Assembly: GCA_030765045.1 (NCBI GenBank)
Contig: CM060972.1
Location: 54,760,971-54,824,970 of the forward strand
DNA from: Tenodera sinensis
Lineage: Eukaryota > Arthropoda > Insecta > Mantodea > Mantidae
Direction of reading: 5' to 3'
Length of the DNA stretch: 64,000 nt
Shown: positions 46,508-58,046 of the stretch, piece by piece
Numbering within the stretch: position 1 is the stretch's first letter
Layout: every line of letters starts with the position of its first letter
Notes under the pieces: model-generated
The model's input: only the letters and a program-made list of their open reading frames with translations
Told to the model about the DNA's origin: nothing
Databases searched by the model: none
Program-made: the position numbers and the translations under genes

Positions 46508-47458
46508 GATGGCGCTGGTGATGATGGTTGTTGGTTGAGTTAGGTCAGGTTAGGATAGTCTTAGAAGGAATGTGTGCAACGTTTGACATGTTACCATTAG
46601 AACATACAGAACTATGCAAAAGAATCGTTAAATGAGGTTAACATGTGTAGCATACTGGAGCAGTCCACAAAGACGGATACAATAGATATTTCAATAACAA
46701 GGTTACGACTTTTAATGTTAGTTTACAAAAAGAGTTGTAGTGAGGAGAAAAAGAAACATGTATAATGTTAAATAACGTTGAAGAAATGCCTCTAAAGAGG
46801 TTTGTGGATAAGTTAGGTTAGTCTTAGAAAGACTGTAAACAATTCTCTAGACGAGAACATCATACACTTACGAAAGGATGGAATTTGATCATGAAAGCAT
46901 AACAAATCCCTAAAACGGCTCCATGTACCCCTTAAAAGCATTAAAACATACTAAATACATGAGAATACCTGACAATCGGGACAAACCTTCAAAAATTCGT
47001 AAAAAACCTCCAGAATACCGCAAAAGCGGCTAAAATAGCAACTAAACTCCCAAAAAGCATCAATGTTTCGTAAAAAGTATGGCAAATAGTTAGGGTTCGC
47101 ATGTCCGAGGGTCTAATACCTTCGGAGTAGCTATCTAAAGTTACTGAGGAAAAAATTTGCAAAAGAAAGCGGGATGTCTAAGACAGAAATGGTATGGTGT
47201 GAAGGTCATAATAGGTTAGAATAGGTTATAGAAGAATAGAACGCTTAAGTTGACTAGGAATGAAATAGATTGGGTTGAGTCAATCTTAACAAATAGGAAG
47301 ATTTATGCTCACTTAGATTAAGTAGCATTAGGGTAGGTTACACGAGTAGTAGTATGAGACTTAGGCTGTGTTAAATTATGAAAGTTCAAAGTAAAAAAGA
47401 GCGGGAGCTAGGTTAGGTTAGGATAGGTTAGACGAGTAGAAGTATGGGGCTTAGGCAA

Positions 47459-47548
47459 GGTTAGGTTAGGTTAGGTTAGGTTAGGTTAGGTTAGGTTAGG
47501 TTAGGTTAGGTTGGGTTGGGTTAGGTTAGGTTAGGTTAGGTTAGGTTA
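47459..47548 (+). repeat. (TTAGG)18 telomere-like tract, right arm
   Basis: Eighteen pentamers: ten GGTTA, two GGTTG and six GGTTA, ending about 290 bp from the element terminus. The G-rich strand reads toward the right end, the orientation of a chromosome telomere. Degenerate GGTTAGG words continue inward to about 46540. Confidence 0.9.
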
Positions 47549-47758
47549 GCGTTGCTATGTGGGGCGAGGCGTCATGTTGGGGTAATATATTCAATCAAGA
47601 TAGAAAGCTCTTGTGTTAGGCGGCATACATCGAAATAGTGGACGACATACTCAGGCACCATGAACGCTCATAAGCATACATACACTGCTATAGGCCTTAA
47701 GAGTCATCCCTAGAGATTCCTTCAAACACCTACAACGTCCTGCTTCCCCTACCACCTT

Positions 47759-47837
47759 ACCTAGTAATCCTTAGATTACGCATGGCGGCCATCTTGCCCA
47801 TAAAAAAGTGTGCCAGCTTCCCCTTATATACCCTACT
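47759..47837 (-). promoter_or_regulatory. Right terminal tip with inward TATA-like motif
   Basis: Reverse complement of the left tip, ending CTTATATACCCTACT at 47823-47837. Identical in both ends, as required of a terminal origin or integrase-binding site. Confidence 0.35.
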
Positions 47838-47843
47838 TAGCAC
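47838..47843. repeat. Right 6-bp target-site duplication TAGCAC
   Basis: This is the direct partner of the left copy, following the CCCTACT end of the element. With both copies identical, the element boundaries can be placed to the base. Confidence 0.8.
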
Positions 47844-48622
47844 ACTTGCATAGAAAATTCAGGGTTGCTATAAAATCAAATTTTCTGGATTTTCTTTTGA
47901 TTCCCGGTTTAATTTCAATCCAGGAATGTTGCCGCAGGAGGACTTAGTTGATCGGACCTTGAGTCTTGTGTTGATGTGTCCCCATTATTTGAGATTGCAC
48001 TCCTGAAAATACTCCAAGGTAGCTTGATTTTGATATTCAAGAATAGAATTTTCAGCAACTTTTCTATTTTCATGTGAAAATCAGCACGGGATTGAATTTA
48101 ACTTCAATAACTAGATGTATATTATTATTTAGATTGGTTCACCTCTCTAAATACTTCAAAAGTTGTAATTAATTGCTAGACGAAGAGTGCGCTTTCCTTT
48201 TGCCTCGCAGTACCCGGAAGACAGACAATCTGCGGAAATTTGCTTTAGTAAGCTTTTTCACTGATAGATGGCTCCCTCATGTCACCTTGTGTGTAAATAC
48301 GATATTATTTTACACTTTCATTTTCCATAAAAACTTTATGTGTAACGGATGAAATCTTACAGTTAAAGTAACTAAGTGGCAAATATTTCTTACATGTTTC
48401 GTCACTGTTGTTGGATTGCACGTTTGCTTTGCCATAATCACAAATTCTTCCTAGAATATGTCGTTACAACTCTAACGTAAGTAGGGATTGATTGATTTTG
48501 GTTTAAAGGTCCTCAAGTGCATGGCCGTTAGAAATCTCAAAGAAATGATCATGGTAAAAGCCATAGATAAATCTCAATATGAAATAAAAATACTAGCAAA
48601 ATTCTAATAAAAATCAAGTATA

Positions 48623-48658
<36 letters not shown>

Positions 48659-48719
48659 CCAGAATTAAAGCACAATTAATTATAAAACTTCGAAAAAGAA
48701 TAAAATTTCAGTATCTAAT
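47844..48719. other. No recognisable gene; poly-A tract
   Basis: The flank right of the palindromic element does not obviously continue the LINE seen on the left. A tract of about 32 A occurs at 48626-48657. Nothing else is seen. Confidence 0.4.
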
Positions 48720-48724
48720 GCTTT

Positions 48725-49065
48725 AAATCCTCAGCTTTATGTTTATATTTGCGAAAAGCTTTAAAACTCCTTCGACCGCTTGTTTACCGTTCGTTAGGAC
48801 CTCTGAAAGACTGACAGGCAGTTGTAGAGAGTTTCGAAGGTGCGCTAGGGAAACAGCACAACAGCCATCGTGCCAGCACAACAGCACCACTATCCGCACT
48901 TCAATCAAAGTCTTCCGAAGTATCACGAGAGATGGCAGTACTGAGTTCTGTGGTTACCACCTTGCCTGCCAAATCCAAGATTTCATTCCCTGGCAAACCT
49001 AGGTGACCAGGAATCCATGTAGGGATTCTGAATGCACAGTGATGCCAACATTTGTGAGGAAACTG
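48725..49065 (-). mobile_element. LINE RNase H-domain fragment
   Basis: On the minus strand from 49045 the translation reads RIPTWIPGHLGLPGNEILDL, the RNase H signature (W-x-P-x-H-x-G-x-x-G-N-E-x-x-D) of non-LTR retrotransposons. The rest is degraded. Confidence 0.7.
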
Positions 49066-50879
49066 CATTAAATTTTCTTAGGAAGTGTCTTTCTGCCCCC
49101 GTTTGCTCCTTCCCCAAGAGCGATAGTAGTGACAGTTTCTATTGCCAAGATTCAGAGACAATTTAATTCTTCATTCTCAATTAGCATCTTGCTTGAAGTA
49201 GTCCATCTATTAGCCTCCATTAAATATATCAGTCAACTTAACTGGTGTTGTCTATTTTCATACTCTAATAGAAAGTTCACAACACAGCAATCGGCTGTAT
49301 ATTCATAAACGTCACAGATATTGAAAACGGCATCAAAGGTATTGCAATAGTGGCACCATCATTCTAAAGCTCAGTAGGCTGTAGAAAAAACAGTTTTATT
49401 TATGTTTTTGGGGAATGTTTGTTGGCGAAAGAGGCGGTGGTAGAAGACACGAAAGGCCTTTCATCACGGGCGATGTTGTGGGCTTGGTAATCTGTTTAAT
49501 GAGGAGCACCTTGCATCGGGGAATAGGTATCCCAAAATTCAATTATCTTCTGTAACTTCTTTGGGCACAGGGTTTAATTTTGGTGCCTAATGATAATGTA
49601 TAAAAGGTTAATTTATAGTACATATGAGACGGAAACTGCTGTTTCGATACTTGAACACTTCTATTTCGTTAGAAATAGATACATTTTGTTAAAAATACAT
49701 ACATTTCGTGATATTAATATATGTAATATATAAAGAATGGCAAATCGTTATTCTTTTTTTTTTCCTAGATATGAAAATGGAAAGCAGTGTCAAAGCCATC
49801 CTACAGTCACCAGGCCGTAAAAGATTTGACTATCACTTTAGTTGCTGTATTCTCCTGTTTGCTTTGTACCAATATGAAAATGTGCCATAAAACCATTTCT
49901 ACAAATGTTAATCTCGTTTATCATGAAGGAAATGTAAGACTAAGGCGTAGTGTCACACCTATTTTATTTAAGGTTCTTGGATGTTCACGGGCTTTATGAT
50001 TACAGTAACAATTAAATAGAAATCCCAGTAAATAACGCCAAGTAGATATTATGGAAGACACAAACTTTAATGACGGTTTATACGTGACCACCTGTTGTGC
50101 AAATATATCTTGTGGGCGTAAATGGTATTTATATAATTGACTTTACAGCGGTATTCACATCGTGTTTATCTATACAACACCGCAATGGAATGGAGAGTAA
50201 CTCCTGCTACCCGCCATTAAACTTGGTGTCAGCCATAATTATGAATAAGTAAAGAGGATAATGGGGGGTCATTATTTAGAAATCCTTTGAACAGCATTAC
50301 CAGGCTTACTTTCATTTGTTATTACTTTACCCTCTTTCTTATTTAAAGGGAGTGTGCCGCAGTTCTGATTTTCCGGTCTTTGCCGCGTAAAATAACTGAA
50401 CGCTTTTTCTTTGAGAGTTTTTTAGGTAGAACAATCAAGTTTGGCACACAAATAAACCAAGTATTGTTTTCTATTGTTCGATTTTTCAGAGTAGGTACCA
50501 TTTTTAAAATCTACCGCACAATTTTAAAAGGATGTTTCTCAAAATATTACTTCTAAATCTAAGGCTTTTAAGGGTAGATCTCAAAATCAATTTTTTTTAT
50601 CTTAATACTTTAATTCTCTAATGCTTAGTGCTGTCACTTGGCAACAAAGCTGTTTAGTTAAAACTTTAGAATATTGTGGTGGTGTTTTTCGTTATTTTTA
50701 TATTGTTACCATTTATCAATACAATAATCATATTTGTAAGTATTTATGTCGTAAATGTATCAGTTTGTTTGTGTTACTGTAGTTTCTTTCATTTTCTTTC
50801 TCAAAAATCAAAATCCATGCAATTATAGTCTAATAAGTGCATCATTAATCACGCCTACTATCTCACTGGTTATTTTACG
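49066..50879. other. No recognisable gene
   Basis: Short frames only. Around 50343 TTAAAGGGAGTGTGCCGCA resembles words seen again at 51097 and 51880 (GTGTGCTGCC), suggesting pieces of one small transposon family. Confidence 0.35.
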
Positions 50880-50975
50880 TGGATCCTCCCCATCCTTTAC
50901 TATGGCCACATTTGTTTGCACTCACTGGGATTAAACTCACAACCTTCGGCTTAGAAAGGATGTCCAGTCCATTTC
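50880..50975 (-). mobile_element. SINE-like fragment
   Basis: On the minus strand GGTTGTGAGTTTAATCCCAG looks like a tRNA B-box region, followed by GTGAGTGCAAACAAATGTGG. No A box is found. Confidence 0.35.
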
Positions 50976-51235
50976 TACTAGCCTTTAACAATCATGCCAT
51001 TCGAATTAGTTCGTCTAAGATGTCTGTGATACGACACGTAAACCGGTTCAGGAATTAGAACAGTGGTGTATGCTGCAAAATAATGTATGCAGTAGAGGGT
51101 TAAAGGTGTGCTGCCATTTTCAAATGACTATATGCAGTTGATGTCGCGTAACCCAGTCAAAACAAAAGTTATTTCAAACCAAGAATTGCCAGTGTTTTTA
51201 GAAGAAAGAACATCTACTTGGGACAACCCATCAGC

Positions 51236-51964
51236 TTAAAGGGGACAGAAGAAACTGAAATATTGAGGGAAACTGGGGGTGAAATTTTGGTCAAAATTGT
51301 CAAAAAGTCGAAAATTGTTTGTTTTTTACCTTAAAATGTTCCTGGAACACCTGTGCATTTGGATCAGCTAACATTTTTTATATCCCCCACTCCATGTGGT
51401 CATTACGGCCCTTTCAAATATTGCTCTACCCTTAACGTACACAGGGTGCTCATCTATAAAAGCCTGTTTTTCTCAAAACTACATTTCTGCACATTCCAAA
51501 AGAAGGTCGCGCCTGAGTTTTGCTTGAAATTCAATGAAAACTTCCAAAAGTATTCATAAATAGCAGCTAAACAAAACTATGTTTCAATATTGATGTTATC
51601 ATTAACATGAATTCCAAAAACATTTTTGTATGAAAAAAATCAATAATTTTTAAGATTAAATGTTCTTTGTTATTAAAAAAATATGTACAGCACAATCAGC
51701 AAACGTATTTGAAATATCTCTTCATGCAATTGTTACCCATGTTTTAGAGTATCATTTCTGCCAATATAAATGAATTTTGAAAAGTCAACGGTCGCGAGCT
51801 CTATTTTGAAAATGTGCCTATTAAATGCATAAAATAGTTTATATATCCTAAACGAATTATCCAATTTTAATGAAATTTGGTGTGCTGCCAAACACAGTAA
51901 AAAGTTCAGAAAAATCTATCAAGAAATGTGGAACTTCCAAATTTCACTCCCAGTGTCCCTTAAG
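51236..51964. mobile_element. Candidate MITE flanked by TTAA
   Basis: Left end TTAAAGGGGACA and right end TGTCCCTTAA are inverted, and further in ACTGGGGGTGAAATTTTGG (left) corresponds to the complement of CCAAATTTCACTCCCAGTG (right). The ~730-bp interior has no recognised gene. TTAA at both ends would suit a piggyBac-like target, but the terminal bases are not a standard match. Confidence 0.45.
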
Positions 51965-52159
51965 AAGAATACAATTGTTTTGGAGCCTAGAATTTATTCT
52001 TAAAGACACAACAATTAGAATGAACCTAAGATTTATGTCAGACCTGGACATAAGAAGTGAAGAAGATACATGTCAACGAAAAATGGAGACAAAATTACTG
52101 AGCTTAACTTGTAGAAGCAGGTCCAGAAATAAGTGTTGAGGAAAAGAAGCAGTCACAAC

Positions 52160-52290
52160 AGCCAGGAAAACCAAATTGAGCTGGGGGGACACGCAGTTAG
52201 GATGAACCAGTCAAGATGGACATACGAGACGACAGTGTGGGATCTGAAACAGGGTAAGAGAAACATAGGAAGATCGAGGATCTGAGCACG
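52160..52290 (+). mobile_element. LINE C-terminal fragment
   Basis: Translates as LSWGGHAVRMNQSRWTYETT, the W-G-H-x-x-R-M segment of LINE C-termini (compare 20.03 kb). Confidence 0.6.
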
Positions 52291-52489
52291 CGTCAATTAG
52301 ATTTTGCTTCTTGACAGAACTCCGTCACAAACATTGAAAATGTTGCAGCAATCCCACAAAGAGTAAGTCATGGGAAAATCACAAGTTTTTGAGTGGCATA
52401 AATAATTTCGGAAGGGTAAAAAAGACCTGCGGAAGCTCCACGCCCCGGAAGGCCCTAAACTTCGAAGACTGAAAGGAATATGAACAGAA

Positions 52490-52985
52490 TTTATGTCATG
52501 TTGCGGAAGACCGTCGTTTATCGTTAACAAAGATTGCAGAGGTTATAAATATATCCTATCCATCAGCTGAAGACGCTGTAGAAAACCTTCTAGGGTATAG
52601 AAAATTTGCAGCAAAGTGGGTGCCTCGTGTGCTCAGTGGCGAACGTTCATGGCGCCATCAAGGTTCAAGAAACAATCACTGAATTAGACATTGAGGTGAT
52701 GCCACATCCTATAATTCACCAGACCTAGCCTCGTATGACTTTCATCTATTTCCTACAGTGAAAAATGGTTTCGAGTTGTTATTTTCAGAGTGATCGAGAG
52801 CTAAACAATAAATTTTCGGGTGTACTCAAGCGATTATCAAAAAAGGGCTTCAAGGAATATTTGGTATCATTGTATTGTGTACCAGGGAGATCACTTTGAA
52901 GGTCTCTAACGGAATTTGAATAAAAGTGAGCAGTGTTTTGCAGTAGAAATCTAATTTCGGTTATTTTTTGACACCCCTTCGTATC
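52490..52985 (+). pseudogene. mariner transposase remnant, internally deleted
   Basis: EDRRLSLTKIAEVINIS near 52505-52560 matches the helix-turn-helix part of mariner transposases. YNSPDLASYDFHLFPTVKNG near 52710-52765 matches the C-terminal catalytic motif (SPDLAxxDFHLFP). The middle domain is missing. The sequence ending TTTTTGACACCCCTTCGTA is a plausible right terminus. Confidence 0.75.
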
Positions 52986-53504
52986 TATCAGGCTTCCTCC
53001 TCCTCTTCTCATCTTTCCATACCTCTTACTCCCTTTCCCACCCCTTTCTGTTGTCTCTTTAATGCTCAGTTTTTCTGACCTTCTCTCCCTTTGTGCTACA
53101 TATATTTACTCCTGTGAAAGCTTGAACTGTTTTTGTAGCGTATTAACAACATTAAAACATAAACGAAAGTTTTAATACAACACTAATTTCTATCTTTTAG
53201 TTATCCCTGTTTTGTGAACCAAGCTCCGTCGTTTACCATGCCTTAGCTAGATGGGTAACTACTAACAAGCTAATAATTATTATACTCAGGTTTAACTTTG
53301 ATAACAAAACTGGCTAAACGCCTGTTATGTAACCTTTTCTAAGAGATATAAACAAAATGCCGTCTTAAGCCAGTTATTTCATTGTTGTATTTGCTTGTTT
53401 GCTACTTAATTTCGTACTCCAATAGAATCCTACAACGTTTAAAAGGAAATAAGATTGCTATAATCCCGTATACTCTAAGAGGAAACTAAGGTATTTCATA
53501 ACTA
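52986..53504. other. No recognisable gene
   Basis: Nothing supported. Confidence 0.35.
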
Positions 53505-54775
53505 GGGCTTGGATTTTTATAATATTGTTTGGTAGACTCACATGCTCCTTAAATACATATAAATGCTTCTTATGAAACAGCGAAATGAATTAACCTAATT
53601 TGTTAAGTCATATATTTGCATATATGGTCATTTCTCTCTGATAGAGCATATTTTAGTGAGTAAATGGTCATATTCGTCATATTTTCACATTTTCAGGAAG
53701 AAACGAACTTTCTCATGTAATTTATTCCCTGTTACATTTCTGAGAATTGCGCACATCATTTTGTTTCCTGCAAAATGGCAAGTATCTACCTTCCTTCCCT
53801 GTTTCCTTTGAGTTCACAATATGGACTTAACCCTTACGGATCAGTGAGTTTGTGTAAGCTATTGTTACTCCATGAACAGGTAGCTGATTAAGTCATTCTG
53901 TACCTTGTACTGCAGACAAGTGTCTAATTCACTCATTGTGTTATTCAGTCTTATCGAAGTCATAAGCATGTGCAGTACAGTTCAGAAAAAATGCCTAAAG
54001 TGAAGCAAAATGTTCAAGTAAAACTAAGAGTTTGTGTCTCAATATAGTGACAAAGTATTTTCAGGTGATGGTAAAATACGGCATTGTAAACTATGCGGAG
54101 AAGTTCAGCAGCATGTGGCAACACATAAACGCAAACGTGGAGTACAACGGATTGAAAATGAAAAAAACACTACAGCAAATACTCCTAGGGGAATCCCACC
54201 AGTCTTATTCACCATTCTGCGAAGAACTTTGTACAGCTTTCCATTGATATTCCCTTAAATAAACTAAACCATGAAAAATTCTTAGTAAAATACACAGGCA
54301 AATCTCTTCCTAATTTTTGCACATTAAGAATGAATTTTGTCAGCCGAAGCTACGAAAAAACAATACAACAAATCAGACAACAGCTTGTAAATAAAAAAAA
54401 TTGGATATCAATTGATGAAACCACAGTTTCTATGGGAAGATATATTGAAAATAGCATTGTGGGAACTTTGGAAGGAGATGGTTCAAGCGAAAAGTTTCTA
54501 ACTGTGAAAATTTAGAAAAACTAAATTTTTCCACCATTTCTAACTTGTTCGACAGATCTATGGGTGCCATATGGCCCGAAGGTGTTAAGCATGATTATGT
54601 ACGGGTCCTGCACCTTATATGGTGAAAGCATTGTGCAGTAAAATGTTGCATGTGACTTGATTACGTCACACCTTGCACCGAGTTGCAGAGGAGGTTCGTA
54701 GTAAATTCAGTGACGTTGACAAATTTATTGGTAACAGGTTTGAATGTAATAGAAAAAGAATATAATAAGGTATTA
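53505..54775 (+). mobile_element. hAT element, CGGBP1-like, 3'-truncated
   Basis: TAGGGCTTGGATTT at 53505 resembles the terminus of the hAT element at 15.4 kb. Coding fragments follow in family order: MPKVKQNV near 53991, a BED-like HCKLCGEVQQHVATHKRKR (54077-54133), NWISIDETTVSMGRYIENS and IVGTLEGDGSSEKFLT (54399-54510), then FDRSMGAIWPEGVKHDY near 54548 and an LHRVAEEV-like piece near 54667. Frameshifts separate them, and the C-terminal half is absent where a LINE fragment begins. No right terminus is found. Confidence 0.75.
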
Positions 54776-55490
54776 AGAAACTAAGAGTAAAATGAAACAT
54801 ATATTAAACTAATACTAAAGAGTAGAATTGCAAATGTTATACGGATAGTAGTAACAGTTGACAATAAGCGATACAGCAGAAAATCAGACGCAAATAATTT
54901 CCATATTCAATTGTTTCTTAAACTGCTTGTAAGGGAAGCTAAAATCCAGCTCTATTTTAGTTGAAAGTGTATTGTGTTTCGCACATAACCTCAAAACACA
55001 AGGAGTTTTATGGGCAAAGGTTTTCGGAGTCCTAAATTGAAAGAACTGATGGTTTCTAAAATTAGCTGTACTAATATTAAAATATATTCTATCAAGCCAG
55101 TATATCTGGTCATTTATGAGTTTACTCATGAGTTCAGCTATTCTAAGATCAGAAAGTGAGACTATTTTGAGTTCGCTAAGCGATTGACTATACAGTACGT
55201 TTTGGTTATAAATAAAAACACCGTGAGTTTTCTAATATAAGTATCTGAGGAAGTTTTTTGTATCTTCTCTATTTGTTTGTTGTGACATTTATACATTGGT
55301 GACCATACAATTGCGGCATATTCCAAATTACTATAAACAAGTCTTTTGTATAGAATTAGGATAACCTGAGTGTCTTTTAAGTTCCTAGAGATGCTGAATA
55401 CAAAACTCAGCATCTTAAAAGAGTAATTGGTTAGATAAGGTAGAAAATGATCAGTGGGAGAAAGGGGAGTTGTTGAAAATATGGTTTACA
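54776..55490 (-). mobile_element. LINE C-terminal fragment (jockey/CR1-like)
   Basis: On the minus strand the 55162-55413 frame has VLILYKRLVYSNLEYAAIVW and SPMYKCHNKQIEKIQK-like text, the thumb region typical of jockey/CR1-type reverse transcriptases. The frame at 54884-55129 (NDQIYWLDRIYFNISTANFR, then RTPKTFAHKTPCVLRL) fits the same proteins' C-terminus. There is a frameshift between the two. Confidence 0.75.
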
Positions 55491-56289
55491 TTTTATAAGC
55501 TAAACGTACTGCATGAATTAAAAGTCACGCTATTTTGAGTGACTTCTTTGTTTTGATCTAGCGTGAATACACGTTCCAAGGTTGGTACTACTATCGTAAG
55601 CACGACCAGAAGCACGATAGCAGTTTCAGATATCGCTGTGTACCTGGAATTGTTTACTGACGTACTGGCTAACTGCATTCCTGCCAGGAACCAAACAAAC
55701 TGTATTTGTATATCGAAGAGAAGGCTTTTCTCGCTTGTGTAAACCTAATGGAAGATGAAATGAAACCACGTGACAGGTGATGAGGTAGAAATCATGGTTA
55801 GCTACAGTTGATTAAGCAAGTACATATGTACGTTGATTAGTGCAATGGAATCCGGAACTCTTGATATCTGCTACTGCCGGAAACGTGGTCATCAAATGCA
55901 ACTAACATTGCTCCAAGGATTTACGTCTGGAACATTCATGTTAATTACAGTACTTAAATGTTAAAGACAACGCGTTTTGTACACAATACAGTGAAGCATT
56001 GTGCTTTTTCTTCTTCTTCTTCTTCTTCTTCTGCTTATTCTTCTTCTTCTTCTTCTTCTTCTTCTTCTTCGTATGTTAGACGTAATTGCCTGTTTTATAA
56101 ACGAATCAATCCATTTTCCAGCTTTTTTGCTCGTTCCGGAGTTCTTCTTTCCGGAACTTTGTCTCTCGCAATTTTCACTAATCGTTCATCCTGGGTAAAT
56201 GTGCATTCCATTCCTCTTACCTTCTTTCTATCCATTCAGTCACCGGTTGGATCTTACATCTCTCTCTGACTTCTTCATTTCTTGCCTTA
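55491..56289. other. No gene; TTC microsatellite
   Basis: A TTC tract at about 56007-56070 creates serine- or leucine-rich frames that are artefacts. Otherwise nothing. Confidence 0.4.
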
Positions 56290-56790
56290 TCGTACATTAT
56301 TTTCCCCATCTATCCTCCTTAACACTTTCATTTCCGTTGTTTCCTTCAATTACTAATCGGACTACTGCTTTATAAATTTTGACTTTTGTTTCTTTTCTAA
56401 TATAGTTGCTTCTCAGTTCTAGATCATTAATACATTCAGATATTTTTGTTGCTTTTACGATTTGATTGTTAATTTCAAGGGCTAGATTTCCTCCACGTAA
56501 CACGTAGATAATTGAAATGCATTACCCGTTCTGTAATATTGTTTTCAATTTCTAATTTACATCTCAGAGGTTCTTTAATAATTCCTTGTTTTATTTATGC
56601 AGGTTTTCATATTGAACTATTTTCATTTTCCATAACTCTACAAAAGTCTTTGCGTACATCATCTTTTTAACATACCATATTAATCTTTTTGTCTACCATA
56701 CTTTATCCCAATTCTTCTCTCATTTGTTTTCTTATTGCATCCGCCATGATGCTGAATAGGAATGAACTTAAAAGAATCACCTTGTATTAA
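56290..56790 (-). mobile_element. LINE reverse transcriptase fragment
   Basis: On the minus strand, ADAIRKQMREELG near 56700-56745 follows RT motif B. Further on come a LALEINNQIVKATKISECIN segment and KAVVR thumb-like text (56297-56503). It shares sequence with the fragment at 29.5-30.2 kb and is probably the same family. Confidence 0.6.
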
Positions 56791-58046
56791 TGATATACAA
56801 AATTACACGAATAAAATAACAGTTTTATGAGCTTCAAATAATATAAACGCCATTTTACAATGTTCTGTAATTATAAATATAAGTTCCGCGTTATATTTTA
56901 TTTATATATTACCTTGAGCATATTTTTGTGATGCATAAAATCTCATGGGTACAGAAATATAGTTTTCTAAGCCACAAATATCACCTATAACATTATTTAA
57001 CAATATAAATCTAAATTTTGCATTGCATTTTACATTGCATGGAATGGTCCAAAACAGGTAAGACATAGTGTAATATTACATTTTCTGGAAAATGAATGCA
57101 GTTTGCCTTTTGACATCGTTTTTCTCGTTCAGTTATTGATGCAATTATTATTGGCATAAGAAACATCTGAGATTATAGGTACTGGTTTGCTATCCTTCTT
57201 CCTGGCAATAGTCTTTGGATGGCCTCCTTTGATTTAATAAATGCAGATATACATAAGAATGACAGAATAATAAAATATTTTTGATACACACATTAGGTCA
57301 GTGTCACATTTGAAAACGTTATTTTGCATCATTACTCTTGCATATAAAATCATGAACTAATTCTTGAATATAAGGTTTAGTCCCTTTCCTCAACTTTTGT
57401 TAAAAACATGTGGGTGTGATTTAATTTTGACAACCTTGAAATTGATTTTTTTTATTTTTATTGAACTGCTACTTCTGATTATGAATATAGATTTTCTTTG
57501 TTACCAAGCTGGAATATTATTGGTAATATTACTTTGAAAGAAAAATTTTATATAGAGCAGTAGAAGTATAATAAAGCTGATTCTATTGTATTTTAATGAA
57601 AAAGGGGTAAATATTACTTATAATTATCGTTTTGCTAATCTGTTCTTTAGGATGACATTGGCCCTTTAATGTGTTAATAGGGTATGTGTCAAGATATCCA
57701 CCAGCGCTTCCTTTGCCCCTAGTGCGGATGGAGGAAGGCGGTAGAGTTCAACTATTATAAGAACATGTGATTCTATGGCTGTGCTTCCATCTTTTGGCTT
57801 CTTATGGTTACGCAATTTCAGTAAAATATGCCTCGGTGTTTACTTGGCTCTTAAACACACATTGGTTGTATTTGAATTAGTCCCTAAATTTTCAGATGTT
57901 TTCTGAACTTACTATGTCCAGTTACAACACTAATAAACTATCCGAGTACAGACTCGTGAGTCTGATTAGCAAGTAACTTAGTCCTTCACAACACTCATTA
58001 ATTATTTGCTTAAAAAGTTTACTAGTAGGACCTGCTTTCAATTTTT
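56791..58046. other. No recognisable gene
   Basis: AT-rich, without supported frames or terminal repeats. Confidence 0.4.

Larger units (their letters stand above)
30222..47837. mobile_element. Palindromic Polinton/Maverick-like element carrying two polymerase genes
   Basis: A 17,616-bp unit whose left half is the reverse complement of its right half around a 509-bp loop. It starts AGTAGGGTATATAAGGGG and ends with the complement, and TAGCAC lies directly outside each end (30216-30221 and 47838-47843). Mirror coordinates sum to 78059 outside the TTAGG tracts, 78054 between the TTAGG and GAA tracts, and 78066 inside the GAA tract. The arms therefore differ in length at only these two simple repeats, and every reading frame compared between arms translates identically. 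Known of the family: Polintons have 6-bp target duplications, AG-starting inverted repeats, a protein-primed polymerase and sizes near 15-20 kb. Unlike them, this element shows no integrase, FtsK-like ATPase, protease or capsid frame. I infer a non-autonomous derivative that inserted recently. A palindrome made during assembly is the main alternative. Confidence 0.85.
39288..47837 (-). repeat. Right arm of the palindrome (8,550 bp)
   Basis: Inverted copy of the left arm. The inner boundary lies inside the fifth 52-bp loop repeat: the bases CTCTCGTA at 39288-39295 belong both to the repeat pattern and to the arm, whereas on the left the arm stops abruptly at unrelated sequence. This suggests that the right-hand arrangement is the ancestral one. 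Confidence 0.9.

Noticed and set aside
30222..47837. Palindrome as a missed-adapter or mirrored-read artefact
   Set aside because: Such artefacts usually have almost no loop and identical arms. Here there is a 509-bp unique loop, two simple-repeat length differences between arms, and a target duplication that defines both ends. It is not fully excluded without reads.
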